The translations under genes were made by a program, and so were the position numbers. From contig KN832559.1 of NCBI GenBank assembly GCA_000827205.1, forward strand, positions 925,079-989,078: a DNA stretch of 64,000 bases, written 5' to 3'. The notes under the pieces were generated by a model. It searched no databases, was not told where the DNA came from, and saw only the letters and a program-made list of their open reading frames with translations. This DNA is from Plicaturopsis crispa FD-325 SS-3 (taxonomy: Eukaryota; Basidiomycota; Agaricomycetes; Amylocorticiales; Amylocorticiaceae). Position 1 is the first letter of the stretch; the number at the start of each line of letters is the position of its first letter. Below are positions 45,878-57,990 of the stretch, piece by piece.

Positions 45878-48558
45878 TCATGCAGGACATCCCGTACAAA
45901 GCCCATGGCCGCACCCGAAGCAGCTCGCGACACCGACCCCAAAGGTCCGGAGGATCAAGGAGACTATACTGATCACACCTTCTCCCAGGACAAACCCACT
46001 CGCAATCACGATCAGGCGGATATCGCCGTCCCCCTCCTTCGCGATTTTCTTGTGGTAGACGAACTCAACGATTCCGCCCACGAGACGCGCGAGAGAAAAC
46101 GGGGGAGTGTTTAAGAACCCGATGGCAAACGCGACGCCGGATGGGATCCACTTGGCATATGACTTCTGGCGTGTGCTTGCGTACGTCTTGAAGGCTGAGA
46201 TTACGCCGAAAATTATAGCGAATATGAGCATGAATACACCGCTCTTTTCAGGCAGTTGTCCGTCACCTACCAATGTCCTCAGCAAATACAGCGCGAATTC
46301 AAACGGAGGGACTTACGAAGCAAGCGGGCAAGACTGAGCCATATATACGCGGTCGGTGCGGGGAATGAGGGCCCGGGGATGGGGTACGCCCGTTGGTACA
46401 TGTTGTACGCGGTGGTCGTTACGAATATCGACACGAATGAGCCGATTAGCTGCCCGAAAAACTGTGCTCTGGGAGAAGCACGAAGGAGGTGGCCAGTCTT
46501 CAGATCTTGCATCAGGTCACCCGCCCTACAACAATTATAAGCAGCAAACGCAGACGACGTGACGAAACTCACTGTTGCGCGCCTGCCTCTGCGACGCCGC
46601 CAGCGATAATGTTCGCGACAATGTTGCCCGGTTGAATGAAGCAAAATACTAGCTGTGAGATCTTTCCCAGAGCGCTGACGGGGTTTAAATCCGTCTCGCC
46701 CAAAGCGCGTACACTGTGTACTTGTCAGTATGTGTATCCGACGAGTGAAATATTGCCACTTACCCCAGTATACTTAGCAGCCCGCCCATGCCAAAGCCGA
46801 TGAGCGTGGCCCACGGTTTGATTCCATCGTGGCCAAAGACAAGCCAAACGAGCAGAGTGCCGATCACCACACTCGCGGTGACGCCCCATATAGCCCAGCT
46901 ATTGGGCACCAATCTATCCGGTGTCTCAACTTCGTGGTCTTCTTTCTCTATTTCATCATCACCAGCAAAGCGACGTTGCTCTCGGCGTACAATGTCCACG
47001 CAGAATTCGACAGCTACGGGAAGAAGCGATATCATGCTGTCTGCCACCATTATAGCCAGACTTTTCTCCTCGTCAGGTGGCGGAAAAAAATAGATTTATT
47101 CGCATGTGCGCACCAGACCCAGAGAATCCATCCCCTTGCACCGTTAGTCATGTCTCCAACGGGACCTGGTGCCCAGCCAAAATGTTTAGATATCGGGGAC
47201 AAAAGTGCCCAGCCCGTCACCATGCCCTGTGAAAGTTTTAATGATGCCGTCGACTTCAGCTATGAAGATTGCCCACCAAATTCATACTCAAAGTCGTTGG
47301 GAATCCCATTATTATACCTGTCATGAGTATACTGTCAGCTACGAGTGAACAAGTCTTTCAGCCTATCGTAACGCGCCTTGTCCAACGTAAGAAAGACTCG
47401 GAGTGAATGTCCACAGCCATTGACTAGCTAAGTATTTGCCAAAAAGAGGCACGGAAAATACGACTGGGAAGAAATATGCTGCAAGCTGTATTGTCTGGTG
47501 AATTAGAGGTATCCTGGAAAAACGAATGGCACATACAGTCATGGCACTCGATGCAAGAAAACTCCAGGTGAGCGCAGGCCACCCTTCTCGTTGAACGACT
47601 TCCCGCTCCTCTACTTCCCGCTCGGGGATCTCGGGGACCTGATGGTCAAGGCTTGTCGAAGGAGTATCGGGGAAGTCATGGGCTTCTTCCGTTAACGCGG
47701 CATATCCTCTGCGTTGCCGCACAGACGTATCTGGTGGTGGTAGTTGATGCAAAACTGAGATCAATTGGGCCGTCGCTGTCCCAGATGGAAATTTGAGCTG
47801 CTCCTCGATGACCTATTTCGCGTTGATTTATGACTGTAGTTGCGATATTGATGCTGACTTACCACCTGTTTCCGAATCGGAGGTGACAGAAATACGCTGT
47901 ATTCCAGTAAGACTATGAATCGACATAATCTGAAAGTGGCGCACCCAAAAAATGCGACGGAGAATGACCACCCTATTGCGGCAATCCATGAAAGGTGCAT
48001 AGGCGGTACCCCGTCGCGCTCCTCGTCAAGCAAACCCAGGGCTGGTAGAATACCAACAAATCCCGCAGCCAGTGGCATCTTATGCAGAAATTAGCTGATA
48101 GCTTGTTTTGACTCGCGTCGAACGTACCGTGCCGGTAGCTACCGCCGTCGTTTGCACCACAATTAATTCCTGCGGACTCAAAGGCGTCGGCAGAAAGCTG
48201 GACAGGATAAAACCAATGAGTGCCGACTGCAGCGACATCCTAAATCGCATAATCAGTAAGTTGATCCATTGCGCCAATAGATGACGCACATGCTGATCCA
48301 TCCGGTCTGCAGGCCAAAGTAAAGATTGGTGAAACACAAGAGGCATCCTATGAGGAGTCCAAGGACGACAGCAGGGAACTAGTGCCCCGATAGTTTCAGT
48401 ACACTGCTCAGTGCTACCCCAACAGCATGTTTACTGACCGTAAATTCACGCTGCCCGTCGCTTGGCAGCTGGTTTCGAGCCCGCCTGTGAGGTCAGATGC
48501 TTGGACATGGCAGTGAAGGTCGCTATAACGCTCACCTTATCCATTTTCTCGCGAACAT
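45878..48558 (-). CDS. OPT-family oligopeptide transporter
   Basis: Proton-coupled importer of small peptides or peptide-like compounds. Thirteen exons (48536-48558, 48439-48484, 48290-48378, 48128-48239, 47863-48078, 47537-47812, 47377-47494, 47277-47317, 47114-47226, 46764-47060, 46573-46713, 46317-46525, 45878-46266) give 689 aa. OPT blocks: FPAVVLGLLIGCLLCFTNLY, FGLQTGWISMMSLQSALIGF, ELIVVQTTAVATGTMPLAAG, EEQLKFPSGTATAQLISVLH, SYVGQGIIMGFPTTLSMNLG, SPISKHFGWAPGPVGDMTNG and QAGDLMQDLKTGHLLRASPR. About 14 hydrophobic helices are visible. The N-terminus is short (MFARKWIRRARNQL), and an extra upstream exon cannot be excluded. The intron 47318-47376 needs a GC donor to join GQG to IIMGF. It diverges from MetRS. 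Confidence 0.9.
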
Positions 48559-48886
48559 AGCTATCCCGCCCAGAAACCGACCGTCAAAGCGAGTTAAGCC
48601 AAGGTCAGTGCAATGAGAAAACTCGGGGCCGACTGCCGTTAGACTGCCGTGGCGGAAAGCAGAGAGCTCACTCAGCAATTTCGACACACCGATCGAGCAT
48701 AGCCCCTATCTCACCAAATTAATTGCCGTCCGGTTTCCGATCCGCGCGTCTTGACTCGGTGACATCGATCCATAATTTCCGATACTGCAGAAAGAGCGCG
48801 CCATCCTGTCTTTCTCCTTCACTTCCATCTGCTTTTTGTATAATATATCGCGTCCCGCGTCCCGTGTAACAAGAAGGATATCGAAC
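48559..48886. promoter_or_regulatory. Divergent promoter, OPT transporter and MetRS
   Basis: 328 bases between the two starts. It includes a T/C-rich tract near 48740-48840. No certain TATA box on either strand. Confidence 0.5.
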
Positions 48887-51639
48887 ATGGCACAGAAGAT
48901 CCGGGAAGGAGAGGACGTCTTGCGAGTGATACCGCCACCAGGTGCACCGGCCATGTAAAAACGCGTCCAAAGTGATCCACGATCAGTTTCTCACTCGCCC
49001 TTGTAGCCTTCCAAAGAAAGGGGAAATCAACACGTTGATCACTTCTGCTTTACCTTACTGCAACAATGTTCCTCATCTTGGTGCGCGTCACCGTCCTCTT
49101 GGTGGAAGACTAGGTATTTAAACGCGGCGTGCAGGGAACATCATCGGAAGTACTTTGAGTGCAGATGTGTTTAGTCGGTGAGTACATGTCTATCTCCCTC
49201 ACGCTAGATGTCCTCTGACACCGTATCATTATAGTTATAGCCGTGCGTTTGAATACGGTGAAGTTGTCATTCTTCAGCTAATTGAAAGACGATGTAGGAA
49301 CGCGAAATCGCACTACCTTGTACATCTGTGGTACCGATGAATACGGAACGGCCACGGAAACTCAGGCTCTCAAAGAGGGCATCACCCCTCGGGAGCTTTG
49401 CGACAAATACAACGCGCTACACGTAGAAACATATAAGTGGTTTGACATAGGGTACGTCGTCGATACGATCTGTTCTTGCCTAGATTGACGTCGGTCTAGA
49501 TTCGATTATTTTGGCCGCACATCAACTCCTTTGCACACCGAGTTAGCTCTTCCTCGTCGTCATATATGATCTACTGAAGGGGCTAACTATTTCCTATAGA
49601 ATATGCCAGGAGATATATCTTAATCTTGAAAAGAATAATTTACTTGAGAAGCAGACAAAAGAGCAGACGTATTGCGAGGGCTGTAAAAAGTAAGTACTCA
49701 CCTCCCGCCGGTTTGATAAAGTCTGACAAGCATACAAAGGTTTCTCGCAGATCGCTTTGTAGAGGGCATATGTCCGTACTGCGGGTTCGACGTAGGCAGA
49801 TTTGACATGATATATGATATAAATTCGCTGACAGGGTGTTCAGGATGCACGAGGCGATCAATGCGATGGTTGCAGCCGAACTCTAGACGCTATCGAACTC
49901 ATCAAACCCCGCTGCCTGGTTGATAAAACACACAACGTGACCGCACGCTCTTCTGCACACATGTATTTCAAGCTGGATGCTGTTCAACCTCGAACCGAGG
50001 AGTGGATAAAGAAATCGGCCAAAAACGGAAAATGGGCGACCAATTCTGTTATCAATACGAGTGGAGAAATCATCGACGCCCGGGTGAAAAGTGGACTGAG
50101 GCCCACTCCGGTTACCAGAGATCTCACTTGGGGAGTTCCAGTCCCCTTGAAGCCTGACGGTGATGATCAGGGCATGAACGGCAAAGTTCTCTGTAAGTTA
50201 TTCCTCGCGGTCTTATCTGGCTGAGCTGACAATTCTTTTTTTCTACAGACGTTTGGGTGAGTACAATAATTTGTTCGTTGCGGGGCTCTGCTAATTCTTG
50301 CGTAGTTCGATGCACCCATCGGGTACCCGAGCATTACAGCGAACTATACCCCCGAATGGAAGCAATGGTGGTTCAATCCCCAAGGTGTTCGTCTTTACCA
50401 GTTCATGGGCAAAGACAATGTTTACTTCCACACGGTATACTTTCCATCTGTGCAAATTGGAGATGGCCGGGACTGGACTACTCTTCACCATATTTCTCCC
50501 ACAGGTACGAGCACTGTCGATTCGGCGCGCTCAAAACGCTGACCATGTTACAGAATATTTGAACTACGAGGGTGGCAAGTTCTCGAAGAGCAAGAATCGT
50601 GGTGTCTTTGGTCCGGCGGCGAAGGAGACAGGACTTCCAGCATCGATCTGGCGCTACTACCTACTTTCCACGCGGCCTGAAAATGCGGATGCTATGTTTT
50701 CGTGGGCCGAATGCGTGCGTTTTCTTTTGCCCCTACTATACGGCTCACTTACCCGAGCGCCTCGTAGATCGCGGCTAACAACAATGTTCTTCTCAACAAG
50801 TACGTATTTCTTTCCAATGTCATTGTCTCTTGAGACTTACGAGCCCATCCAGTTTCGGTAACTTCGTTAATCGCGCTCTCAAATTCGTCTCCGTCAAATT
50901 TGACGGTGTACTCCCTGACGGCGGCGATGCACCCGGCCCCTTATCTCCCAATGACGACTTAGACGCTGAATTCATCTCCGAAGTGAATGGCCTCCTGAAG
51001 GAGTACATCGATGCCATGGAGGTCGCCAAACTTCGGTCCGGTCTCCAAATCGTCATGTCCATCTCTGCGCGGGGCAACCTCTACTTGCAGGCATCTGGCC
51101 TCGGCAACGCTCTCCTGGCCGAAAATCCAACCCGCTGCGCACAGGTTCTCTCTCGCGCCGTCAACCTCATATACGTTCTCTCCGCTCTTATCTACCCATT
51201 CATGCCCGCGACCTCCGAGGCTATCCTCACGCAGCTAAATGCGCCCGCACGCGTAGTGCCCCTCGTACTGTCGAACGATATCCTCGCTGGTCACCACCTT
51301 GGTCAGCCTGCTCATCTATTCAAGAAGATAGAGGAGAACATGGCCGAAGTATGGAGGAAGAAGTTCGGGGGCGCCGAGGCCAACTCCGACGAACCCGCCC
51401 CTCCGGTGCTATCCAAAAGGAAGGCGGCTGCCCTGGCGAAGAAGGCCGCAGCAGATAAAGTCGCGACTGGCCCCAAATCCCCGGAACTGCTCGCCGCGGA
51501 AGCAAAGGTAGCGGAGCAGGGACAGGTTGTCCGCACGCTAAAGGCGCAGACGCCGAAGACGGAGGAACTGGATAGCCAGATTGCTGCTGCCATAGCGGAG
51601 CTGGCCAGGCTAAAGGAAGAAGCAGCAGCGCTTGTGTAA
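48887..51639 (+). CDS. MES1: Cytosolic methionyl-tRNA synthetase
   Basis: Class I aminoacyl-tRNA synthetase that charges initiator and elongator tRNA-Met. Confident exons: about 49000-49080, 49135-49177, 49235-49257, 49298-49451, 49500-49541, 49600-49689, 49740-49791, 49844-50192, 50249-50256, 50306-50504, 50554-50714, 50768-50799 and 50853-51639. Signatures: [20 protein letters not shown], with HLGN in place of [19 protein letters not shown]; zinc knuckles CEGCKKF, CPYCGF and [18 protein letters not shown]; and [15 protein letters not shown], the KMSKS loop. The C-terminus adds an Ala/Lys-rich helical extension ([15 protein letters not shown]) ending [12 protein letters not shown], like a tRNA-binding WHEP-type tail. 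The first exon, [13 protein letters not shown] from ATG 48887, is probable, but its junction to the body near 49000 is not settled. The exon 50249-50256 is 8 nt. Confidence 0.93.
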
Positions 51640-52671
51640 GTGGTATAATGTCCAAAGGAGTGGAATCCATTGCTGTATTGGTACGTTGGGTGGATGTCAT
51701 TCGGTCTTTAGAATCGACACAATCGACACGGGTATGCACGATGCTCTCGTCGGATGATTCTCGACAGTTTGGGACGTCTGCTTTCACACTTTAGCCTCCT
51801 CCTTTTCCTCCTCCTCCTCCTCTCAGCAGCACGCAGACTTCAGTCTCATGTCATACTGACGATACCAGATCTTTTCAGTCACTATTGGTCACAGGGACCG
51901 CTTCCGTCCCAACTGTCCCTTGGAAGTGTCGCAGCTCCCGCCATGCAGCCATTAAAGGTCAACATCCGGTGACAGACTTTTCGCTCCTTGATGACTCGCC
52001 TGCGATGTCTTACTCTGGTGCGACACAATTCTGGACCGTCACAAGACTTTACGGTAAGATGATCCGACGTCCTGCAGTGCAGTATTTGCATGCCCGTCGC
52101 ATTGTTCAAAGTCCCGGTTATTGCGAACGGTACTCTGCCCGTGCTGGCTAGAGTTGGATGCACCGTTATGCTGCCACGATTCATTACACTAAGAAGTCTA
52201 AATCGCACTGGTGTTGAGCCATTGTGTGCTCATATCATTCTGCTGGCGGTACCAACTGACTTTAAAGGTGATCGTCGGTCTACCCTAGTGCCAATCAACT
52301 GCCAATGCAGCTCCGATCAGCGAGCGCAGCGGTGAGCACCGTCGTCGACTTTGCTACCTTCTGACTGACGCTGCGAGCTTTAGGCTCGCCCAGCGCCCAG
52401 ATCTGGATGGCTTGTCCCATTCTATACGTCGAATTGCCGTGAGTTGTTCTGTCCTCGCTTCTTCGTCGATCTCGTTTAAGGTTTCTGCTATCAGCCGCTG
52501 CTATGTCTGTCAGTACGGGCGACCTGGGTGCGATGACTATCTCGCATATGCAGACACGCGCTGCTACATTGACGCGCCTCCTCTCATCGAGCATGCCTTG
52601 CGAGTATAAATACTTGCCGGTAGGAGTTTTCGACTCCAAAAATCTATCCGTCTTCGCATATCTGTCTCACT
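51640..52671. other. 1-kb intergenic region upstream of the GH55 gene
   Basis: No supported gene. A minus frame at 51882-52208 has no family resemblance. A pyrimidine-rich tract (tcctccttttcctcctcctcc) lies at about 51800-51825. A TATA box at 52605 belongs to the GH55 gene. Confidence 0.5.
52605..52612 (+). promoter_or_regulatory. TATA box of the GH55 gene
   Basis: TATAAATA, 67 bases before ATG 52672. Confidence 0.7.
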
Positions 52672-55600
52672 ATGTTTCGAAACATCATAGTTGTATTCGC
52701 TGGTTGGCTACTCGCTTCTGTGCCAGTAGCCTCAGGTCTTGGCTCTACATGCTCGGCTCCCCTAGGAGCCGGCACCGCTGCGCCAGGAGATCCTTTTTGG
52801 ATGGAGACAATGAGGCACCAAGGGACGTCGCCCTTCAACTCCAATCCTACCGGCTACCAGGTTTTCCGCAACGTGAAAGACTTCGGTGCCAAAGGTGACG
52901 GTGTTACGGACGACACTGCTGCTATAAAGTGCGTTTTCATTTGCATTTATACGTGTCCTGCCGTGCTCAATGATCATACCAGCTCAGCGATTTCGAGTGG
53001 AACGCGCTGCGGTGATGGAAATTGCGACTCATCCACGTACGTTATCTTGCTCGGCTTATATTTATTTAGTAACAACTCGGATTTAGGGTCACCCCAGCTG
53101 TGGTCTACTTTCCGAAGGGGTGAGAGCTCATACTCTCTCGGGTTTCCTTACGTCGATCTCTTTTCTTTGGTACTGCATAGGACATACCTCGTTTCTAAAC
53201 CTCTCATAGCATACTACTATACGCAGATGATTGGGGATGCCAAGACACCTCCGACTCTTCGTGCGAGCCCGAACTTTGTCGGCATCGCAGTCATAGGTAG
53301 GCGTGTCCTCATCGAGATGCTTCCTCTCGCTAACGCATTCTCTGGCCAGATGCTGACCCTTACATTGATGGTGGATACGGTGCGCAGTGGTATGCAAACC
53401 AGAACAATTTCTTCCGCTCTGTTCGCAACTTGGTGATCGACTTGACCCGGATGCCTTCTGCCTCGTCGGCTACGGGTCTGCACTGGCAGGCCTCTCAAGC
53501 AACGTCGCTCATAAACGTCGTTGTAAACATGTCTACTGCGCCCGGAACCAACCATCAGGGTCAGGAAACCATTTTTATTATCATTTCTGTCACTAAAACT
53601 CTCGACGATAGGTATGTTTATGGAGAATGGGAGTGGAGGCTTTATGGGTGGTATGTTCATTTTTCTTGCTATTTCAGAATAATCTTCTGAGTCATCACAA
53701 ACGTTCTCTTCAGACATCGTCTTCAACGGAGGTAAAAAAGCGGAATGTCACTTCTAGGCCTTTACTAACATATGTCGCCAGGAAAATATGGTGTCTACGT
53801 CGGTAACCAGCAGTCAGTCGCGCAGCTAGTATTTTCTCTATCGCTTTGAACTCACGACTATCGAACACGATTCAAGATTCACCGTACGAAACATCACGGT
53901 CAACAACGCCGACACAGGTACGGATTTTGTTCATATACCCTAGACAACAACCACGATTAACATAAACAAAGCCATCTTCGGAATCTGGAACTGGGGTACG
54001 CACCCACGTTTCAAAGAGCTTGACAGCCCATGTTGATACACTTCCTTTAGGATGGACCTTCCAGGGCGTTACGTTTAATAACTGCCGAGTCGGATTTGAT
54101 CTGACGACGGGCGGGTTAACACAAGCCACTCAAGTAAGTGTCCTCAATTGGTTTTTTACACCAATGATACAGACTAACGGGTACGCACAGACCGTCGGCG
54201 CAGAAGCTATCATTGATGCGGTGGTCACAAATACCCCCATCTTCCTCCGCTCCTCGAAAGCGAGCGACGGAAAGCTAGCTGGGTCGCTTGTCCTGAACAA
54301 CATCAAGCTCAACAATGTACCGACCGCAGTTGGTGTGGTCGGTGGAGCTGTCGTACTTCAAGGCGGAACTACGACTATAGCCTCGTGGGCTCAGGGAAAT
54401 ACCTTTTCTGGGACGAACTCGGGTGGAGCGTTTACGCAGGGAAATATTCGTGCTCCCACGAAGGCCGGAAGTCTCCTCGACAACTCGGGACGCATTGTGG
54501 GACGATCACACCCTCAATACGAGGATTATGCAGCAAGCCAGTTCGTGAGCGCAAAGTCGCAAGGCTGTAAAGGCGACGGCAGAACGGACGATACGGCCGC
54601 TATCAAAAATCTGCTCGCCAAGGTGCGTCTGCACTTACCACATCCTTAAAAAGCAATTCTGACGTATTGCGTTTTGGGCATTCAGTATGCAGGCTGCAAA
54701 ATCATATTCTTCGATGCCGGGACGTACGTTGTGTCCTCCACCATTCAAATCCCCGCTGGAACGAAGATTGTCGGGGAAGTATGGTCTACCATCGCAGGGA
54801 AAGGAAGCACGTTCCAAGACTCAAGAAATCCCGCAGTCGTTGTCCAAGTGGGCGCTAGTGGCTCGACAGGTGTAGTCGAGATAACAGATATGGTTTTCAA
54901 AACTATTGGACCAAGTAAGCATCATAAATATCCTTTTCAATCCGATTCCATTAATGACCCTCGCTCCTTAGCCCCCGGCGCCATCGTGGTAGAGTGGAAT
55001 GTACAGCAGCCCACCGGACAGCAAGCGGGTGCAGGCACCTGGGATACCCACATCATGTCAGTAGTTTCTGTTATGTACAGCTCGTCCTGGCAGTGCTGAT
55101 CGTTCTGCTTATAGACTCGGAGGGAGTTCGTTAATCACAGCCTCATGAAGTGATGTCTATATACTGATGTACGGGTCACACAGCTGCTGGCACAAACCTT
55201 CAAAACGCACAATGCCCCGCCGGTTCAAACAACCCAGCTTGTTTTGCTGCTTTCTTGGCGTTACATTTGACACCGAAGTCAAGCGCCTACTTGGAGGCAA
55301 GAGTTCTCTGTATCTCACTACTTGTTCGAGTCTGCTAACTTGCGGACCATAGGGCATGTGGGTTTGGACCGCTGACCATGACCTTGACTTTAGCAAGAGT
55401 CCACAAATCACAGTGTTCAGTGGCCGTGGCGTTCTCTCCGAATCCGCCGGTCCAGTATGGCTTATTGGCACAGGTGAGACTCCATACACACTGGTTGAAT
55501 ATGGCAATCTTACTGATACGAAACTGTCGTCCAGCATGTATGACACACACATTTCCTATTAAAAAGATGTACTGACATACGTTCTCAACCTAGCTGAGCA

Positions 55601-56155
55601 TCATGCACTCTATCAGTATAATCTAGTCAATGCGAAGAACCATTATATGGGCTTGATTCAGACAGAAACAGTAAGCATTCCCTTCTCTCAACATACTATC
55701 CTCACTCATGACCGATATTTGTACCACTTGTCCGCAGCCCTACTACCAGCCAACACCCGCACCCCCAGCGCCTTTTTCCATTAACACTGCATATAACGAC
55801 CCGAGTTTTGTCTCTGGCAACCCCGCAGCCTGGGCCCTCAACGTGCAGGCGTCCACAGACATCCTGATCTTCGGTGCGCACATATGATTAATTGGTCTCA
55901 GCATACAAGCGTGCTCAATAGCGGTTTACAGGTGCTGGACTGTACAGCTTCTTCCAGAATTACGTGCAGACCTGCCTGGCTGGCAACACCTGCCAATCGC
56001 AGCTCGTCAACATCGACTCGACGTCATCGGTGTCCGTGTACAGCCTCTCGACTGCTGGTGCGACCTACCAGCTCAGCGTCAATCAGGCTGGCATCATCAA
56101 CGCAGGGAGAAACGCGAATGGATTCCAGTCGACCGTAACTGCTTGGACGCGGTAG
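52672..56155 (+). CDS. Secreted GH55 exo-beta-1,3-glucanase (pectate-lyase fold)
   Basis: Twin right-handed beta-helix glucanase that cleaves beta-1,3-glucan from chain ends. Signal peptide MFRNIIVVFAGWLLASVPVA. About 20 exons, beginning 52672-52928, 52983-53036, 53087-53119, 53181-53296, 53350-53559, 53612-53647, 53714-53731 and ending at TAG 56153-56155. Each half opens with the Pectate_lyase_3 signature: NVKDFGAKGDGVTDDTAAI (nt ~52873) and AKSQGCKGDGRTDDTAAIKN (nt ~54556). Other GH55 blocks: PYIDGGYGAQWYANQNNFFR, IFGIWNWGWTFQGVTFNNCR, LGGTAGTNLQNAQC, MWVWTADHDLD and GMQ-like NHYMGLIQTETPYYQPTP. The predicted protein is near 750 aa, normal for the family. Microexons of 18 nt (53714-53731) and 11 nt (55115-55125) and a GC-donor intron (55297-55352) are needed to keep motifs intact. 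Confidence 0.92.
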
Positions 56156-56399
56156 TAGGATATCGATATTATTTCCGTCAATCTTCACCTATTTACCTAT
56201 ACTCTGTTTCGTGCGTTATACCCATGTATTCCCATTCTTTGTTGAATCAAGACTGATAGTCCTTGCGACATAAATAATCGCGTGTATTTCCTATGCGCCG
56301 GGGTGATGCCAATAATTACTTGAGACAATGCAAATGAATGTATACAGACACTAATGGACAACAACACATCTGTTGATAAATAACGGCCGAGGAACTCTC
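56156..56399. other. Convergent spacer between GH55 and protease genes
   Basis: 244 bases between stops of two secreted-enzyme genes on opposite strands. AT-rich 3' flank with no other feature. Confidence 0.6.
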
Positions 56400-57990
56400 C
56401 TAGTTGGATGTAGCGTCGGTCTGGGCAGTCTTGGCGAAGCCGACTAGATGCACGAAATCAGGATCGGTAAAGGAGGAGGGGAACAAATATGCTTACCCTG
56501 AGAGTTCTCGGTGTCGAAGACAGAGTAGTAGCGCTCCAAGAAGGTGTAGCCATCGATGAAGTCGAGGCCCTGGCCACTCTCGCTGCCAAGCTGTAGATAC
56601 ACCGCTCATCAGTATCAATTTAAAGCACAGCAGGGAGACAAATACGCACGTCAGCAACGACGAGGTAGATCTTGCCGCTCTCACCGCCGATCTGCGAGTT
56701 CAAAGAACGGGGCCAGATCTGGGCGTTGGGGCTCAGCGAGTAAGTCTCGCTGCCGATCTTGAAGTCGAGGTTCGAGAGAGCCTTGTACTTGGCCGAGCTG
56801 ATGGTGAGGAGACCAGTGGTCGAGTCCTCAGTGGCGCCAGTCGCCGACTTGTAGGCGTCGAAGGCGTCGGTCGCGAGGAGGACGAGGGTGGTGCCGGTGT
56901 CGACAATGCCGGCGGTGCTGTCGAGGATGGTCTTCGAGCCGTACGACACAGTCTGGTCGATACCCCAGTACTCAGACGCAGGGCTGGTCGAGGTGATGGG
57001 GACGTAGTTGATGGAGCCGGTGTACTTGTCCGAGTCGGTTCCTACACAGACAATGAGTATACATACCGATAAACGGATGCCAGAATTACTTACCACCGAA
57101 GGTGAGTTCACCGTTCTTGTCCGACGCCGAGGTGGTGGGCGCGTAGTAGATACCGATGGAGTTCGAGGAGATGGTACCCTGCGAGCTGAGGTTGTCGGTG
57201 ACAGTGGGGATCTTCTTGCTGGAGCTGGAGCCGAGGGTACCCTCAGTCAAGGCAACAGGGCCAATGCCGAGGATACCGTCAACACCATCGAAGCCGGTGG
57301 CGGAAGATGCAACACCAATGGACTGCTTCTTAATGACGAGGTCACTCGAGAGGGTGACAGTGTCAGTGTCTAGATCATCCAAGTCAGCCCAGCGTCGAGT
57401 GATGAGTAAAACAAGAAGTAACGCGTACACTCTTTGCCAGAGAACTTTCCGGAGCCGTACGAGACGGAAACGGAGTCGCCAGTGCTGGAGCTCGTGCTGG
57501 TCTTCGTGTACTTCTTGTCAGCACCGATCCAGGTGTTGGAGGATCCGGTGTCGATCAAGAGAGTGTCTGAAAGAATGCACACGAAATTAGCTATCTGTGT
57601 CTAGCGGGTGGCACAGGATAAACCTACAGTCCGTCGCCGGGGAGCCAACACCAACACTAGCAGTCTAATCATTATAGGCGCGTCAGAGGCGTGTTCATAG
57701 GATAGAGATGGTTGCGAAATACGAACGTAGGTGACGGCGGTGTTCGTGACGGCGAACGAGCCGTCGCGCTTGGCCTTGCCACTGGCACGGGCGAGACCGT
57801 GCTCCTTGAGGGCAGCGGCGCGCGCACGGTCAGCAGCAACGATGTTTACGGATCCCGTCGAGTTGAACTTGGTGGCGAACGGGAGCGTCACCTTGCTCGC
57901 GTCGCGCGCACCGTTGAAGCGCGTGGCGGAGACGTCGCTGAGGGACGCAGCGAGGACGACGAGGGAGATGAGGGCCTTGGTGGGGAACAT
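56400..57990 (-). CDS. Secreted aspartic protease, polyporopepsin-like (A1 family)
   Basis: Pepsin-fold endopeptidase. Seven exons (57727-57990, 57628-57664, 57429-57566, 57094-57369, 56650-57041, 56497-56590, 56400-56443) give 414 aa. Signal peptide MFPTKALISLVVLAASLSDV is followed by a propeptide containing a KRDG cleavage-like site (nt ~57760). Active-site aspartates: LLIDTGSSNTWIGADKK and AGIVDTGTTLVLLATDAF. The flap region is VSVSYGSGKFSGKEYTDTVT. DGILGIGPVALTEGT and GFDFIDG-like GLDFIDGYTFLERYYSVFDT complete the fold. Ser/Thr content is high, suggesting O-glycosylation. Introns fall at phase positions that rebuild YTDTV and DYTLLIDTG exactly. A TATA-like element lies about 95 bp upstream. 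It converges with GH55, which may reflect shared extracellular use but not necessarily co-regulation. Confidence 0.95.

Noticed and set aside
51882-52208. Minus-strand frame of 108 codons before the GH55 gene
   Set aside because: Random-looking composition, non-ATG start, and it overlaps the promoter region.
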